Assembly (NCBI GenBank): GCA_022824185.1
Contig: JAJEAU010000013.1
Span: 1 to 64,000, forward strand
Direction: 5' to 3'
Length of the DNA stretch: 64,000 nucleotides
Source: Dehalococcoidia bacterium
Lineage (GTDB): Bacteria; Chloroflexota; Dehalococcoidia; Lucifugimonadales; Lucifugimonadaceae
The notes below the pieces were generated by a model. It searched no databases, was not told where the DNA came from, and saw only the letters and a list, made by a program, of their open reading frames with translations. Positions 27,234-36,600 of the stretch are shown here, piece after piece. Position 1 is the first letter of the stretch; each line of letters starts with the position of its first letter. The translations under genes were made by a program, and so were the position numbers.

Positions 27234-28163
27234 GTGGTTAGGTTTCTAGCACGAAGAGCCATTTACATGGTCGCTGTGATGATCGGGATTTCGATCATCG
27301 TTTTTGGTCTCTCGAGGCTCACGGGCGATCCTCGGCTGTTGTACATGACGCCCGGGACGAGGTGGTCGCAGGAGGTTTGGGACGCCCGAGGACGTGAGCT
27401 TGGTCTGGACAAGCCGATGGTGGTGCAGTACCTGGTCTGGGCGGGGAACGCTGTGCAAGGCGACTTTGGGGATTCGCTGTGGCACAAGCGGAACTCGCTG
27501 CGCATCATCATCGAGAAGGTGCCGGCAACGCTTCAGCTTTCGGGGATTTCCTACTTGCTTGCGGTGGTGCTCGGTGTGACACTCGGCACGATCTCCGCGG
27601 TGACTCGGGGATCATTCCTCGATATCGGTGTGCGGTCGTTCGCGTTGGTTGGTCAAGCGGCACCGCCGTTCTGGCTGGCACTGATTCTGATCTTCATATT
27701 TGCGGTTCACCTGGACTGGTTGCCGACATCTAGGCGCGGGGATTGGACGAATTTCGTTCTGCCGGCGACGACGTTGGCGTGGCTGGGTTCGGCTGGTCTT
27801 GCGCGACTGACTCGGTCGTCTTTGCTCGAGGTTTTGGACAGCGAATACATCAAGTTGGCGCGCGCCAAGGGTGTTTCGACGAGCAAGGTGATCATCAAGC
27901 ATGCTCTGAAGAATGCGCTTATCGCCCCGCTGACGGTTGCGGCGATACTGCTCGCCAGTTTCTTGACGGGGACGGTGGTCGTGGAAACGGTGTTTGCATG
28001 GCCGGGGCTGGGGCGGCTTGCGGTTGATGCGACGAAGAAAAACGACTTTCCGCTGGTTACGGGGATAACGGTGATATTTGCTGCGATGTTCCTCGTTTCG
28101 AGCCTGTTGGCCGATCTGTTGTACGCGTATATCGACCCTAGGATTCGCATCTATGATTCGTGA
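27234..28163 (+). CDS. ABC transporter permease, DppB/OppB-like
   Basis: A 309-residue inner-membrane permease starting at GTG. The N-terminal FLARRAIYMVAVMIGISIIVFGLSRLTGDP is characteristic of DppB. The EAA-type loop EYIKLARAKGVSTSKVIIKHALKNALIAPLT (about residues 203-233) is perfect for this family, and PPFWLALILIFIFAV and VVVETVFAWPGLGRLAVDA also match. It pairs with the DppC-like protein encoded next, with an 11-base overlap of the two genes. Confidence 0.92.
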   Translation: MVRFLARRAIYMVAVMIGISIIVFGLSRLTGDPRLLYMTPGTRWSQEVWDARGRELGLDKPMVVQYLVWAGNAVQGDFGDSLWHKRNSLRIIIEKVPATLQLSGISYLLAVVLGVTLGTISAVTRGSFLDIGVRSFALVGQAAPPFWLALILIFIFAVHLDWLPTSRRGDWTNFVLPATTLAWLGSAGLARLTRSSLLEVLDSEYIKLARAKGVSTSKVIIKHALKNALIAPLTVAAILLASFLTGTVVVETVFAWPGLGRLAVDATKKNDFPLVTGITVIFAAMFLVSSLLADLLYAYIDPRIRIYDS

Positions 28164-29064
28164 TACGCCATTACCCAACGACGTTTCTGAGCGGTCGAAG
28201 GTACGGATACCGGTAGTTGGGACTCTGTACCGGTGGGTGCGACGTTATCCTGTGTTGCCGGTGATGATTGCGATCGTGCTGGCGATCATGGCGATATTTG
28301 CGCCTTGGATTGCACCGAACCATCCGTTGGAGAGTGAGCTAGATTATCTCGCTGCGCCGCCGGTTTGGGTGGAAGGCGGGTCTTGGGACTATGTTCTCGG
28401 GGCGGATAAGATCGGGCGCGATTTGCTCAGTCGGATCATCCACGGGTCGCGGATTTCGCTGTCGGTGGCGTTCATCGTGATCATCTGCGGCAGCGTGATT
28501 GGGAGTGGGATCGGGATCGCTTCGGGAATGGCCGGTGGTGTTTGGGACGAGGTTGCGATGAGGATTGTGGACCTTGTGTATGCGACGCCGTTTCTGTTGA
28601 TCGCACTGGTGGCGGCTGTGGTGTTTGGTGCCAGCTTGCAGCTCGTGTTGATTTTGTTGACGATCTTCTCGTGGCCGATATTTGCCAGGCAGACGCGAGG
28701 GTTGACGCTGCAGTTGAAGAACATGGACTACGTGGCAAGCGCGCGGGTTACCGGCGGTTCGGAGTATCGGATCGCGTTCAGGCACATCCTGCCCGGTGTG
28801 GTGAACACGGTGGTGGTGATCGCGACGTTGCAGATCGGTTCGCTGATCTTGACCGAGTCGGTGCTGTCTTACCTAGGAGTCGGCATTCCGGCTCCGCAGC
28901 CAGCTTGGGGGAGCATGGTGGCGGATGGTCGGGAGTTCATCACGACGGCATGGTGGGTGCCCGTGATGCCTGGCGGCGCGATCTTCTTGACAGTGTTCGC
29001 GTTCAACTTCATCGGCGACTGGCTGCGGGACTATCTGGATCCGCGGTTGCGGCAGATTGATTGA
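28153..29064 (+). CDS. ABC transporter permease, DppC/OppC-like
   Basis: A 303-residue permease. The preferred ATG at 28153 overlaps the DppB-like gene by 11 bases; an earlier in-frame ATG at 28078 would lie deep inside that gene and give a nonsense N-terminus. FAPWIAPNHP, GADKIGRDLLSRIIHGSRISLSVAF and the EAA loop YVASARVTGGSEYRIAFRHILPGVVNTVVV are DppC hallmarks, as are SYLGVGIPAPQPAWGSMVADGR and LNFIGDWLRDYLDPRL-like ends. The importer needs DppD/DppF-type ATPases, which must be encoded elsewhere. Confidence 0.92.
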   Translation: MIRDTPLPNDVSERSKVRIPVVGTLYRWVRRYPVLPVMIAIVLAIMAIFAPWIAPNHPLESELDYLAAPPVWVEGGSWDYVLGADKIGRDLLSRIIHGSRISLSVAFIVIICGSVIGSGIGIASGMAGGVWDEVAMRIVDLVYATPFLLIALVAAVVFGASLQLVLILLTIFSWPIFARQTRGLTLQLKNMDYVASARVTGGSEYRIAFRHILPGVVNTVVVIATLQIGSLILTESVLSYLGVGIPAPQPAWGSMVADGREFITTAWWVPVMPGGAIFLTVFAFNFIGDWLRDYLDPRLRQID

Positions 29065-29284
29065 TTACTTCCATACGGCAAAGCTGTTTTACCAACTTCA
29101 CCGACCGAGCTTGCCTCACCCCTGACGGTTGATCGGCCTCATTCGGGTGCTTGTTCGCTGACTTGCTGCGGTCCGGGCGGTCTGCCGTCTGAAGATTGAA
29201 CTGCTGGTGGTGCAGGAGGTAACCTTCTGCCTCGAGTATCGAGTGCGACCTGCACCCGAGATTGGCGAGTGTCATTAGATTCGG

Positions 29285-29983
29285 TCATTGGATTTCTCCT
29301 ACTTCAGAGTTTATGTCATACACGGAGACTGCCAACCATCCTCGTTCCATTCGTTCCTTGGAAACCTGCAACTGATCGGTGAAGAAGCCAGTAACTTTAA
29401 CAGAATCGAACTCGTCCGCCACGATGAATTCGAAACTCTCCGATTCTGTTTCTCCCGGTTCGATGACAAATTCGTCGTGCCCCCAACTCCGTTTGAATTC
29501 CATGATGGTTGGAAACTGGAGGTATTTTTCCGTATCTGAGAATTCAGTAAATGTCGAAAACAACTTTTCGACATCCGCGTCGCTAAAAGGCGAAATCTGT
29601 TGGATTCGAAACAACGCGTTTCGGATGTGAACCACAACCTTGGAGGAGTTGATCAATCTGGCATCCACGGAAATGTGCACGTATCGTTCGCCGATCCGCC
29701 GATGCGAAATCTCTTGTTTGATTGTGAGATGAGGTTGAAAGTCTCGGAAAATCTCGAATTTGTAAATCGCATAGAAGCCACCGACGGCGATTGCCGTTAC
29801 TGTCACGATTCCTTGGACGGATATTACGGCATCCGCCCAACCTGAGCCTGTAACCCATGCGGTTGTAGCCGCCGCGACGGCGACAAGAAGCAGCGTCGCG
29901 AAAACCAGATAGGCAAGCAAACGTTTCCGCCCTAGTTTCGTCATACCGCGAATGGTAAATCCTTCCATCTCGTTGGCCAACAC
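29285..29983 (-). CDS. Membrane protein of unknown function
   Basis: A 232-residue protein (193-219 if an internal ATG is used, for example 29944, which gives MTKLGRKRLLAYLVFATLLL). Two N-terminal transmembrane helices (about residues 22-44 and 54-72) are followed by a soluble domain of about 155 residues with alternating beta-like segments: HLTIKQEISHRRIGERYVHISVDARLINSS resembles an immunoglobulin-like or DUF-type periplasmic/cytosolic beta domain. I recognise no catalytic motif. Base composition is noticeably more AT-rich than the flanking genes, suggesting acquisition by transfer. It is divergent from the enolase-superfamily gene at 30073. Confidence 0.6.
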   Translation of the reverse strand: MLANEMEGFTIRGMTKLGRKRLLAYLVFATLLLVAVAAATTAWVTGSGWADAVISVQGIVTVTAIAVGGFYAIYKFEIFRDFQPHLTIKQEISHRRIGERYVHISVDARLINSSKVVVHIRNALFRIQQISPFSDADVEKLFSTFTEFSDTEKYLQFPTIMEFKRSWGHDEFVIEPGETESESFEFIVADEFDSVKVTGFFTDQLQVSKERMERGWLAVSVYDINSEVGEIQ

Positions 29984-30072
29984 TGTTTTGAAGAGGAACC
30001 AGCTACTGATCCCAACCAGTAAACTATGCGCATCAGGTTTGCTGAGCAGGAAAGATCGAGGTCGTAGCCACC

Positions 30073-31278
30073 ATGAAAATCACCGACGTTAAGACGCACG
30101 TTGTCAAGTTGCAGGAGGGGTTGGCTTGGGTGCTGGTGAGTGTTGAGACGGATGAGGGTGTGACTGGATGGGGGGAGTGCACGGACTATATTGCGAATCC
30201 GCAGTTGGTCCGGGGAATTGAGGCCGTGAAACCGTTTGTGATTGGGGTCGATGCATCGCATATCGAGGAGATCTGGCAGCGGATATTCCATCTGTATTCG
30301 GATCTGAACGGTCGCGGGTTCGTGTCTCACCTGATCAGCGCGATCGATATTGCGCTTTGGGACATCAAGGGGAAGGTCTTGGATCGGCCGATCTATGATC
30401 TGCTGGGTGGTCCGGTTCGCGAGTCGGTGCCGGTTTACACGCATGTGAGCGATACGTCGCATGGGGATACCTTCGAGGATCACCTGGCAGGGATGATGGA
30501 GGATGCGAGGCTGACGAAGGCGGCTGGGTACCAGGCGATCAAGACGGACCCGTTTCCGTCACGTCGGGAGTATGGTCGGTTCCGTGGGGCTTCGATGGTC
30601 GAGCGGCTGGATCCGTCGGCGATTGATCAGGCCGTTCGGTGGATGGAGGGGCTGCGTGAGGCAGTTGGGGATGACTATGAGTTGATGGTGGATGCCCACG
30701 CTCGGTTCGATGTTGCATCGGCGATCGAGGCATGTCGGGCGCTTGAGCACATCAACCTTGTCTGGCTGGAGGAGCCGATCCACGTTGAGAACCATAATGC
30801 GCTGAAGCACGTGCGGGAGAACGTGAATGTGCCGTTGTGCATAGGAGAACGGCATTTCACGAGGTGGGACTACTGGCAGATCATCAATGACCGGTTGGTC
30901 GACTACATCATGCCGGACATCGCTTGGTGCGGGGGTATCAGCGAGATCAGACGGATCGGTGCAATGGCGGAGGTTGGATATATCCGGATCAGTCCGCATG
31001 ATGCGCTTGGACCGATAGCGATTGCGGCGAGTTTCCAGGTTTGCATGACGATGCCGAACCTCTATCGGGAGGAGTGTGTGCATCACTGGTTCCCGTCGTT
31101 CGAGAAGTTGATCGAGCCGATGTTAGATATTCGGGATGGGCATATTCACCCGAATGGTCGGCCTGGGCTCGGGATCGAGCCGAACCTCGATGCAATTGAG
31201 GAGTACAGGGTTGACGTTGATTCACCGGAGGCGTTAAGGACGGACTGGTTCGGATCGTTTGGCGATGATGAAGATTAG
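30073..31278 (+). CDS. Enolase-superfamily mandelate racemase/muconate lactonizing enzyme (sugar-acid dehydratase-like), copy 1
   Basis: A 401-residue TIM-barrel enzyme of the mandelate racemase subgroup, related to D-galactonate/D-mannonate dehydratases that remove water from aldonate or aldarate substrates. Metal ligands are Asp207 (VDAHARFD), Glu233 (WLEEPI) and Glu259 (IGERH). Acid/base candidates are Lys157 (IKTDPF), His209 and the His309-Asp282 pair (SPHDA; MPDIAWCGG). N-terminal capping domain residues 1-125 are complete. It looks closest to the copy at 51930. The following gene is an MFS transporter that may import the substrate. The exact substrate is not predictable from motifs alone. 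Confidence 0.88.
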   Translation: MKITDVKTHVVKLQEGLAWVLVSVETDEGVTGWGECTDYIANPQLVRGIEAVKPFVIGVDASHIEEIWQRIFHLYSDLNGRGFVSHLISAIDIALWDIKGKVLDRPIYDLLGGPVRESVPVYTHVSDTSHGDTFEDHLAGMMEDARLTKAAGYQAIKTDPFPSRREYGRFRGASMVERLDPSAIDQAVRWMEGLREAVGDDYELMVDAHARFDVASAIEACRALEHINLVWLEEPIHVENHNALKHVRENVNVPLCIGERHFTRWDYWQIINDRLVDYIMPDIAWCGGISEIRRIGAMAEVGYIRISPHDALGPIAIAASFQVCMTMPNLYREECVHHWFPSFEKLIEPMLDIRDGHIHPNGRPGLGIEPNLDAIEEYRVDVDSPEALRTDWFGSFGDDED

Positions 31279-31285
31279 GCGGTAT

Positions 31286-31310
31286 GACCGCGCCTACCTT
31301 GAGCGCGGTC
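31286..31310 (+). terminator. Hairpin after the enolase-superfamily gene
   Basis: GACCGCGC (31286-31293) and GCGCGGTC (31303-31310) form a perfect 8-bp stem with a 9-base loop, 7 bases after the stop codon. Only AATTA follows, so it is terminator-like without a clear U-tract. Confidence 0.5.
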
Positions 31311-31492
31311 AATTAGCAGCCGCGCCGTAAACTCACGCCTTCGACATCCGAACACTCACGCTTTCGTCGGAAACCCGTCCGCAACAACGCCGAACAAGCC
31401 GCGGCGCCCCGACTGCGTGACGGTCCCACGCGGTAAGAGGATGAAATTGGTGGTTTGCGGGATCGGTTTCGTTGTTAAACTTGCGTGTCATT

Positions 31493-32767
31493 ATGTCTGC
31501 TAGTGGCACTGCCTCGGTCGAGGCGCCTGTTGTCGAGGAAGAAGAGGCGCGGGACGAGCGGTCTTTGGGGCTGATGTATGGGCTTTCGGCGGGGCATGGC
31601 ATCAAGCATTTCGGTCAGGGAGCGTTGCTTTTGATGATGCCCTCGATCCGGGCGACGTTCGGGCTGGGGGATGTGGCGTACGGGACGATATTTGCGATCA
31701 GCTCGATAGCTTCGGGGGTGGCGAATGTGCCGGCAGGAGTGCTGTCGGACATGTATCGGAAGCGCATCGCATGGTTGCTGGCAATCAGCATGTTGATGGT
31801 TGGCGCGGGCTACTTTCTGATCGGGATAAGTCCGTGGGTGTGGTTGATAGGTCTGGCGGTCGCGATTATCGGGTTCGGTACAAGCATGTGGCACGCGCCT
31901 GCGTTCGGGACTCTTGCGGCGCGTTACCCTAGGCGTCGGGGCGTGGCGATGGCGGCGCATCTGACGGGTGCGCAGATTGGGAATACGACCAGCCCGGTGA
32001 TAATCGGGTTCCTGCTAGGCGGAGCGATCGGGAGCTTCGAGTTTTCGGGGTTCGACTGGAGATGGATCGGGATCGGCGTTTCAGTGCCGATGTTCTTGAC
32101 AGCGATCTTGGTGATGTGGCGGTTCAAGACAGCCGGGTCGGAGGCGACGAGGAACCTCGACTTCGAGGAATATATGCAATCGGCTTGGCGTTTGGTGACA
32201 AATATCCGAGTATTAGGTTTGGTATTTCTTGGAGCATTCAGATCTGCAATACATATGTCGTTTCAAGCATTCATTGTTCTGTATATGAAGGAAAGCTTGG
32301 AGCTTTCGGATTTCACAATCGGCTGGCACGTATCGTTATTGACGCTGGCGGGAATAGTGTCGACGCCTGCAATGGGGTGGTTGTCAGATCGCGTGGGTAG
32401 GAAGCCTGTTATATTTGCTGCGATGGCATCAATGGCGGCGATGGTATTTGCATTCCTGTGGATCGATCGCGGACTCGGTTTTACTGTGTTGATGGCGTCG
32501 CTGGGGCTGTTTTTCTTCTCGGTGATGCCGATTGTGACGGCGGCGACGATGGATCAGGTCGAGCGAGGGTCGGAGGGATCGGCGACGGCGTTGATCTTCG
32601 CGGGCGGATCGGTTGTCGGCTCGCTTTCCCCGATCGTTGCGGGGAAGATCTACGAGACAAACGGTTTCGAAGGGATCATTTGGTTCTGCGGGACGATCGC
32701 GGTGTTGGGCGCAGCGTTGGCACTGGTTTTGCCGATGAAGAAGGTGACATCAGCCCTGCAAGGTTAG
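31493..32767 (+). CDS. MFS transporter
   Basis: A 424-residue major facilitator superfamily carrier with about twelve hydrophobic helices. After an acidic N-terminus (EAPVVEEEEARDERS) the first half has GVLSDMYRKRIAWLL (motif A-like) and YPRRRGVAMAAHLTGAQIGN, and the second half has GWLSDRVGRKPVIF, a classic motif A. The ATG at 31493 is preferred; an in-frame TTG-type start at 31472 adds seven residues. Position downstream of a sugar-acid dehydratase-like gene suggests an organic-acid substrate, but this is inference. A patch around 32160-32460 is more AT-rich than the rest of the gene. Confidence 0.85.
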   Translation: MSASGTASVEAPVVEEEEARDERSLGLMYGLSAGHGIKHFGQGALLLMMPSIRATFGLGDVAYGTIFAISSIASGVANVPAGVLSDMYRKRIAWLLAISMLMVGAGYFLIGISPWVWLIGLAVAIIGFGTSMWHAPAFGTLAARYPRRRGVAMAAHLTGAQIGNTTSPVIIGFLLGGAIGSFEFSGFDWRWIGIGVSVPMFLTAILVMWRFKTAGSEATRNLDFEEYMQSAWRLVTNIRVLGLVFLGAFRSAIHMSFQAFIVLYMKESLELSDFTIGWHVSLLTLAGIVSTPAMGWLSDRVGRKPVIFAAMASMAAMVFAFLWIDRGLGFTVLMASLGLFFFSVMPIVTAATMDQVERGSEGSATALIFAGGSVVGSLSPIVAGKIYETNGFEGIIWFCGTIAVLGAALALVLPMKKVTSALQG

Positions 32768-32826
32768 TTATGATGTGCTATTTTGACGGGTGATGGGTAG
32801 ATTGTTGAGCGTTCAAGGAGGGTTTG

Positions 32827-33078
32827 GTGACAACTCGCCAGGAGCGATTGAGCAGACTCGAGGGTGCCTACGAGCAGGTGGACAAGCGGTTGGCCGATTT
32901 GAAGGACTCGGTCAATTCTCTACGCGATGAGATGAATTCGCGATTGGATGGGGTGGATCGTCGGTTTGATGCGTTGGGCTCGAAATTTGAGGCTAAGCTG
33001 AGTGTGCTGATCGGCGCGACTGGCTGCAGAGAGTTAGCGATCGTTCTCGCGCTTTTAGGGATCGCTTTCGCCGGTTAA
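32827..33078 (+). CDS. Small coiled-coil membrane-tail protein
   Basis: An 83-residue protein starting at GTG, five bases after a strong AAGGAGG; a TTG three bases earlier is too close. Residues about 5-55 are a heptad-like coiled coil (RLSRLEGAYEQVDKRLADL, then SLRDEMNSRLDGVDRRFDAL), and the C-terminal 25 residues are hydrophobic and look like a membrane tail. Similar short coiled-coil tail-anchored proteins are widespread and uncharacterised; they may oligomerise at the membrane. Its stop overlaps the convergent sixA gene by four bases. Confidence 0.65.
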   Translation: MTTRQERLSRLEGAYEQVDKRLADLKDSVNSLRDEMNSRLDGVDRRFDALGSKFEAKLSVLIGATGCRELAIVLALLGIAFAG

Positions 33079-33569
33079 CGGGCGAGGATTTTGGGTTGGA
33101 TGAGGGCGACAAGGGTTCCGCTGCCCTGTGCAGGCGGGGCAATTCCAGTGTCGATGCGGGCTACGGCCCCGGTTTTGAGGGACGTTGCGCCGAGGCGATT
33201 AGCTCCGATGAGATATGCGGGTAGGAATGAGAACGTCGGGTCGTGGCCGACAATGATGTAGTTGCCGGAGACGGGAAGGGATCGGAGAAGATCGAGCGAC
33301 TCTTCGGGTCCAAAATGTGCGGAGAGGCGTTCGTCGATTTCGGGAGCGTCCCATCCGGCTTCGTTGCATACGATCTCGGCGGTTTGGATGGCGCGGGTGT
33401 ATGGACTGGAGATTACGCGGGCGTTTTTGGGTGCGAGGGCCTTGATTGCAGGCGTTGATTTGACGAGGCGTTTCTTCCCGGCTTCGGTGAGGGGGCGTTG
33501 GCTGTCGTCGGGCCAGCGTCGGTGGTCGGCATCGAAGGCTTTTCCGTGTCTGAGAATTAGCAGCTTCAT
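33075..33569 (-). CDS. sixA: Phosphohistidine phosphatase SixA
   Basis: A 164-residue histidine phosphatase of the branch-1 superfamily. The catalytic RHG is in LLILRHGKAFDAD (residues 3-15), SSPYTRAIQTAEI supplies the second arginine, and VGHDPTF contains the distal catalytic His. Length and the RPLTEAGKKR segment match SixA, which dephosphorylates phosphohistidine in phosphorelay or PTS proteins. It could also act on another small phospho-substrate. Confidence 0.85.
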   Translation of the reverse strand: MKLLILRHGKAFDADHRRWPDDSQRPLTEAGKKRLVKSTPAIKALAPKNARVISSPYTRAIQTAEIVCNEAGWDAPEIDERLSAHFGPEESLDLLRSLPVSGNYIIVGHDPTFSFLPAYLIGANRLGATSLKTGAVARIDTGIAPPAQGSGTLVALIQPKILAR

Positions 33570-33591
33570 CGCATGTGTACCTAAAGATTTT

Positions 33592-33628
33592 GCTGGTTTT
33601 GCTTTGTTATGTTAACGGCAAAACCAGC
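33592..33628. promoter_or_regulatory. Long perfect inverted repeat between sixA and a surface-protein gene
   Basis: GCTGGTTTTGC (33592-33602) is the exact reverse complement of GCAAAACCAGC (33618-33628), an 11-bp stem with a 15-base spacer containing TTATGTTAAC. It lies 22 bases upstream of the sixA start and about 65 bases upstream of the large surface-protein gene. It could be an operator for the divergent genes or an RNA hairpin. Confidence 0.45.
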
Positions 33629-33694
33629 CTGTGAATTGGGCTGGGAGATAGCGACGCGACGCAGAATCCCCTTCCACTCGAGTTCGAATCATCG

Positions 33695-36600
33695 ATGCCA
33701 TATGGCCACATACACCGCGTTAATGATGGTGGTTTCGGCGCGAATATCAGTCAGTTAGTCAGAATAGTCGCGGCGGTGTTGTTGGTGTCGGGGTTGGCGG
33801 CGCTTAGCTTCGTTGTGGCATCGGTGCAGTCGGGAGAGCGGGTTTTAGGTCAGGGTAGCGGGACAGCGTGTGACAACCCGGACAGAGAGCCGTTGGAACC
33901 TCGCAACGTCGAGCTTTGGGACCACGAAGGCGGGATCTTGGTTACGTGGGATGTGTGTCCAAGCCACCGATATGACATTCGGTATCGAGAAAGGTCGCAG
34001 TCGCCGGCGAACCCATTCCAATGGCCGAATACCAAAAACGCCGGAAACAGTGGGTATTTCGACATCACGGGACTAGACAACAACGAGCGGCATGTGGTTC
34101 AGATCCGCCCGGTGCACGTTCGAGACAATGTGTTTGACGAAGGGAGTTGGAGCGACGATTACTTTGGAACGCCGCGACGGTGCGGTGATCTGCCCGAGAC
34201 GCCGAACGACATCCGTGTGTTGGGCGGTGATTCACGTCTGTTGGTGTCGTGGTCGTCATGTGACGGGATGCGGAACCAGATTCGTTGGCGAGAAATCGTG
34301 GATGGTCGAGCTCGCGATTGGGTGGATTACGAGTCGGTCGGGACGAGCGAATCATTTGCGATTGAAGGTCTGACGAATGGCTCGGAATATGACGTTCAGC
34401 TGAGGTCGGTGTTTAGGAATCCGGCGCCAGTGATCAAGCCCAATCGGGAGCCGTATATGAGCGAGTGGAGCGTTCCCGTGAATGGGCGACCCACGTCCAA
34501 GTGTCCAGCGGGCAAGCCGGTTGTTCCGCAGGATTTCGTGGTTGTGCCAGGCAATCAACGGTTGCATGTGAGTTGGCGGCCATGTCCGAGTCATGAGTAT
34601 CAGGTGGCGTACGCGAGTCGGGATAACCTTCCTTCCGACTGGGCGACTGGCGGAATCTGGCGAAACGTGGACGCAGGGAACCACGAGATCCGAAGTTTGA
34701 CCAATGGCACGAGATATGAGGTACGTGTCAGGAGTCGGTTGGATGGGGATCTGAGCGGTATTACGGGCGGATATGTTGCTGCGCCGGAGGATCCGATCGA
34801 TCCCAACCGTGCGCCTAGATTCACTGATGTTCCGAGCCGGATATCTGTCGTTGAGAACCAGAACTACGACAACCCGATCGCGACGATCGAGGCGGCCGAT
34901 CCAGATCGCAATGATGAGTTGCGATACGAGATTGTGGCGCCAATCCCGAAACCGGACATCTTCCCGTTTGCCATTAATGTGCGCGATGGAGAGATCTATC
35001 TGTTTGGCAAGTTGGACTTTGAGACTCAAGAGGATTACACGCTGACGGTTCGGGTAACGGACCTCGCAGGCGAGGAGGATGAGGCGGAGATTCGCGTGAG
35101 CGTGATCGATCTTGCAGGTCCGCCAGAGCCGATATTCAGTCGAGTTTGCTCGACGGCATCGGGGACGACGGTGACTTGGAACCGGAACAACGCGAAGTAT
35201 GACTACGAACTTCAGCGGCGATCTGCGGATGCTGGGTCGGTTGGTGCGCGGTGGATCGATGAGCCGATAGACGGGACGATCAACTTGCCGAACAACACGG
35301 CTTGGGTCTTCCAAGTGCGTGCGATCGACAAGGTGACGAGGGAACAGAGCAAGTGGTCTTCGCAAGAGGCCGTGTTCGCCGGGGGCGGCGAGACCAACAA
35401 CGCGCCGAAGTTCCGATCGGAGATGTTCGAGTTTGAGGTGCTTGAGGAACAGGAAGGTGGCGTGCATGTGGGATGGGTGTTGGCGGACGACGAAGACAGG
35501 TTCTCGTCGTTGCGTTACAGGGTCGACGAGACCACGCCCGAGAATGCGCCGTTTGATGTTCATCCATTCACAGGTGCGTTGACGACAACGGGCCGGTTGG
35601 ATTTCGAGACATTGGAGACGTACGCGCTGGTGCTTGAGGCATCAGATCTTTGCGGGTCGAGAGACTACACCGATGTCGTTGTGACGGTTTTGGATGACCC
35701 GAATATCGATGCCATTCCGCTGGTGCCAAACGCGCCTGCGATTATTGCCCGCCATGAGCAGGTCGTTGTGTTGTGGCCGACCAACTACGAGGACAGGTAC
35801 GACCTCGATTGGCGGAGGATCAACGACCAGTATCTGTCCCGTCCGAAAGACACGAATGCTTCGATGCCTCGGGTCGTGGACCTGCCTGAAGGTGATGGCG
35901 CGTATGCCTTCAGATTGCGTCGCGTCAATCAGTTAGGCGATGTCGGCGATTGGTCTGAGGAAACCGTCGTGGATCCGAACGTTGCTGCACCTAGCGTCGA
36001 TCCGGTTGACACCCCGCGGCAAGGCCAGACAATCGGCGGCGTCAGCACCTTCTTGGATGGGATCACTTTGCGACCGGGTCAGTCCACGCGGTTGGGAATC
36101 AACCTATACGGGATCGACGGTCAGTTGAACAACTCGTTGTTCGACGTAGACGATGTGCACGTGAGGTGGCGCATCAATGACGGCGACATCTCGGACGAGA
36201 ACGGGCGAGTGGTTACGTATTCCGCGCCAAAGGATGCGGGGGTTTACGACATTTCGATTGTGGTCAGGGAGCAAGTACCCGGTGGATTGGTCCAGCTCAA
36301 TACCGAGATGGCTGTGCATGTCATCGGAGACAACCAGTTCGTCAATCCATACCGATCGCCCGAGGAAATACCCGAGGAGGTTGAGTTGGGTGGCGTGAAT
36401 TATGGGGTGATCTCGTACTTCCAGCCTATCGAGTATCGTCCGCCGCAATCCCCCAAGGCTTTGTTCAAGGCCAGGGAAAAGTCGATACCCAGTTTCGAGT
36501 GGGTGGGTGTGCATATCACTCCGGGCGATGCCGCTTCGTTGGTCGAGTGGCAGGTGCCGGGATACGTGGCGATAGGAGACATCTTTACCGCGGACTTCGT

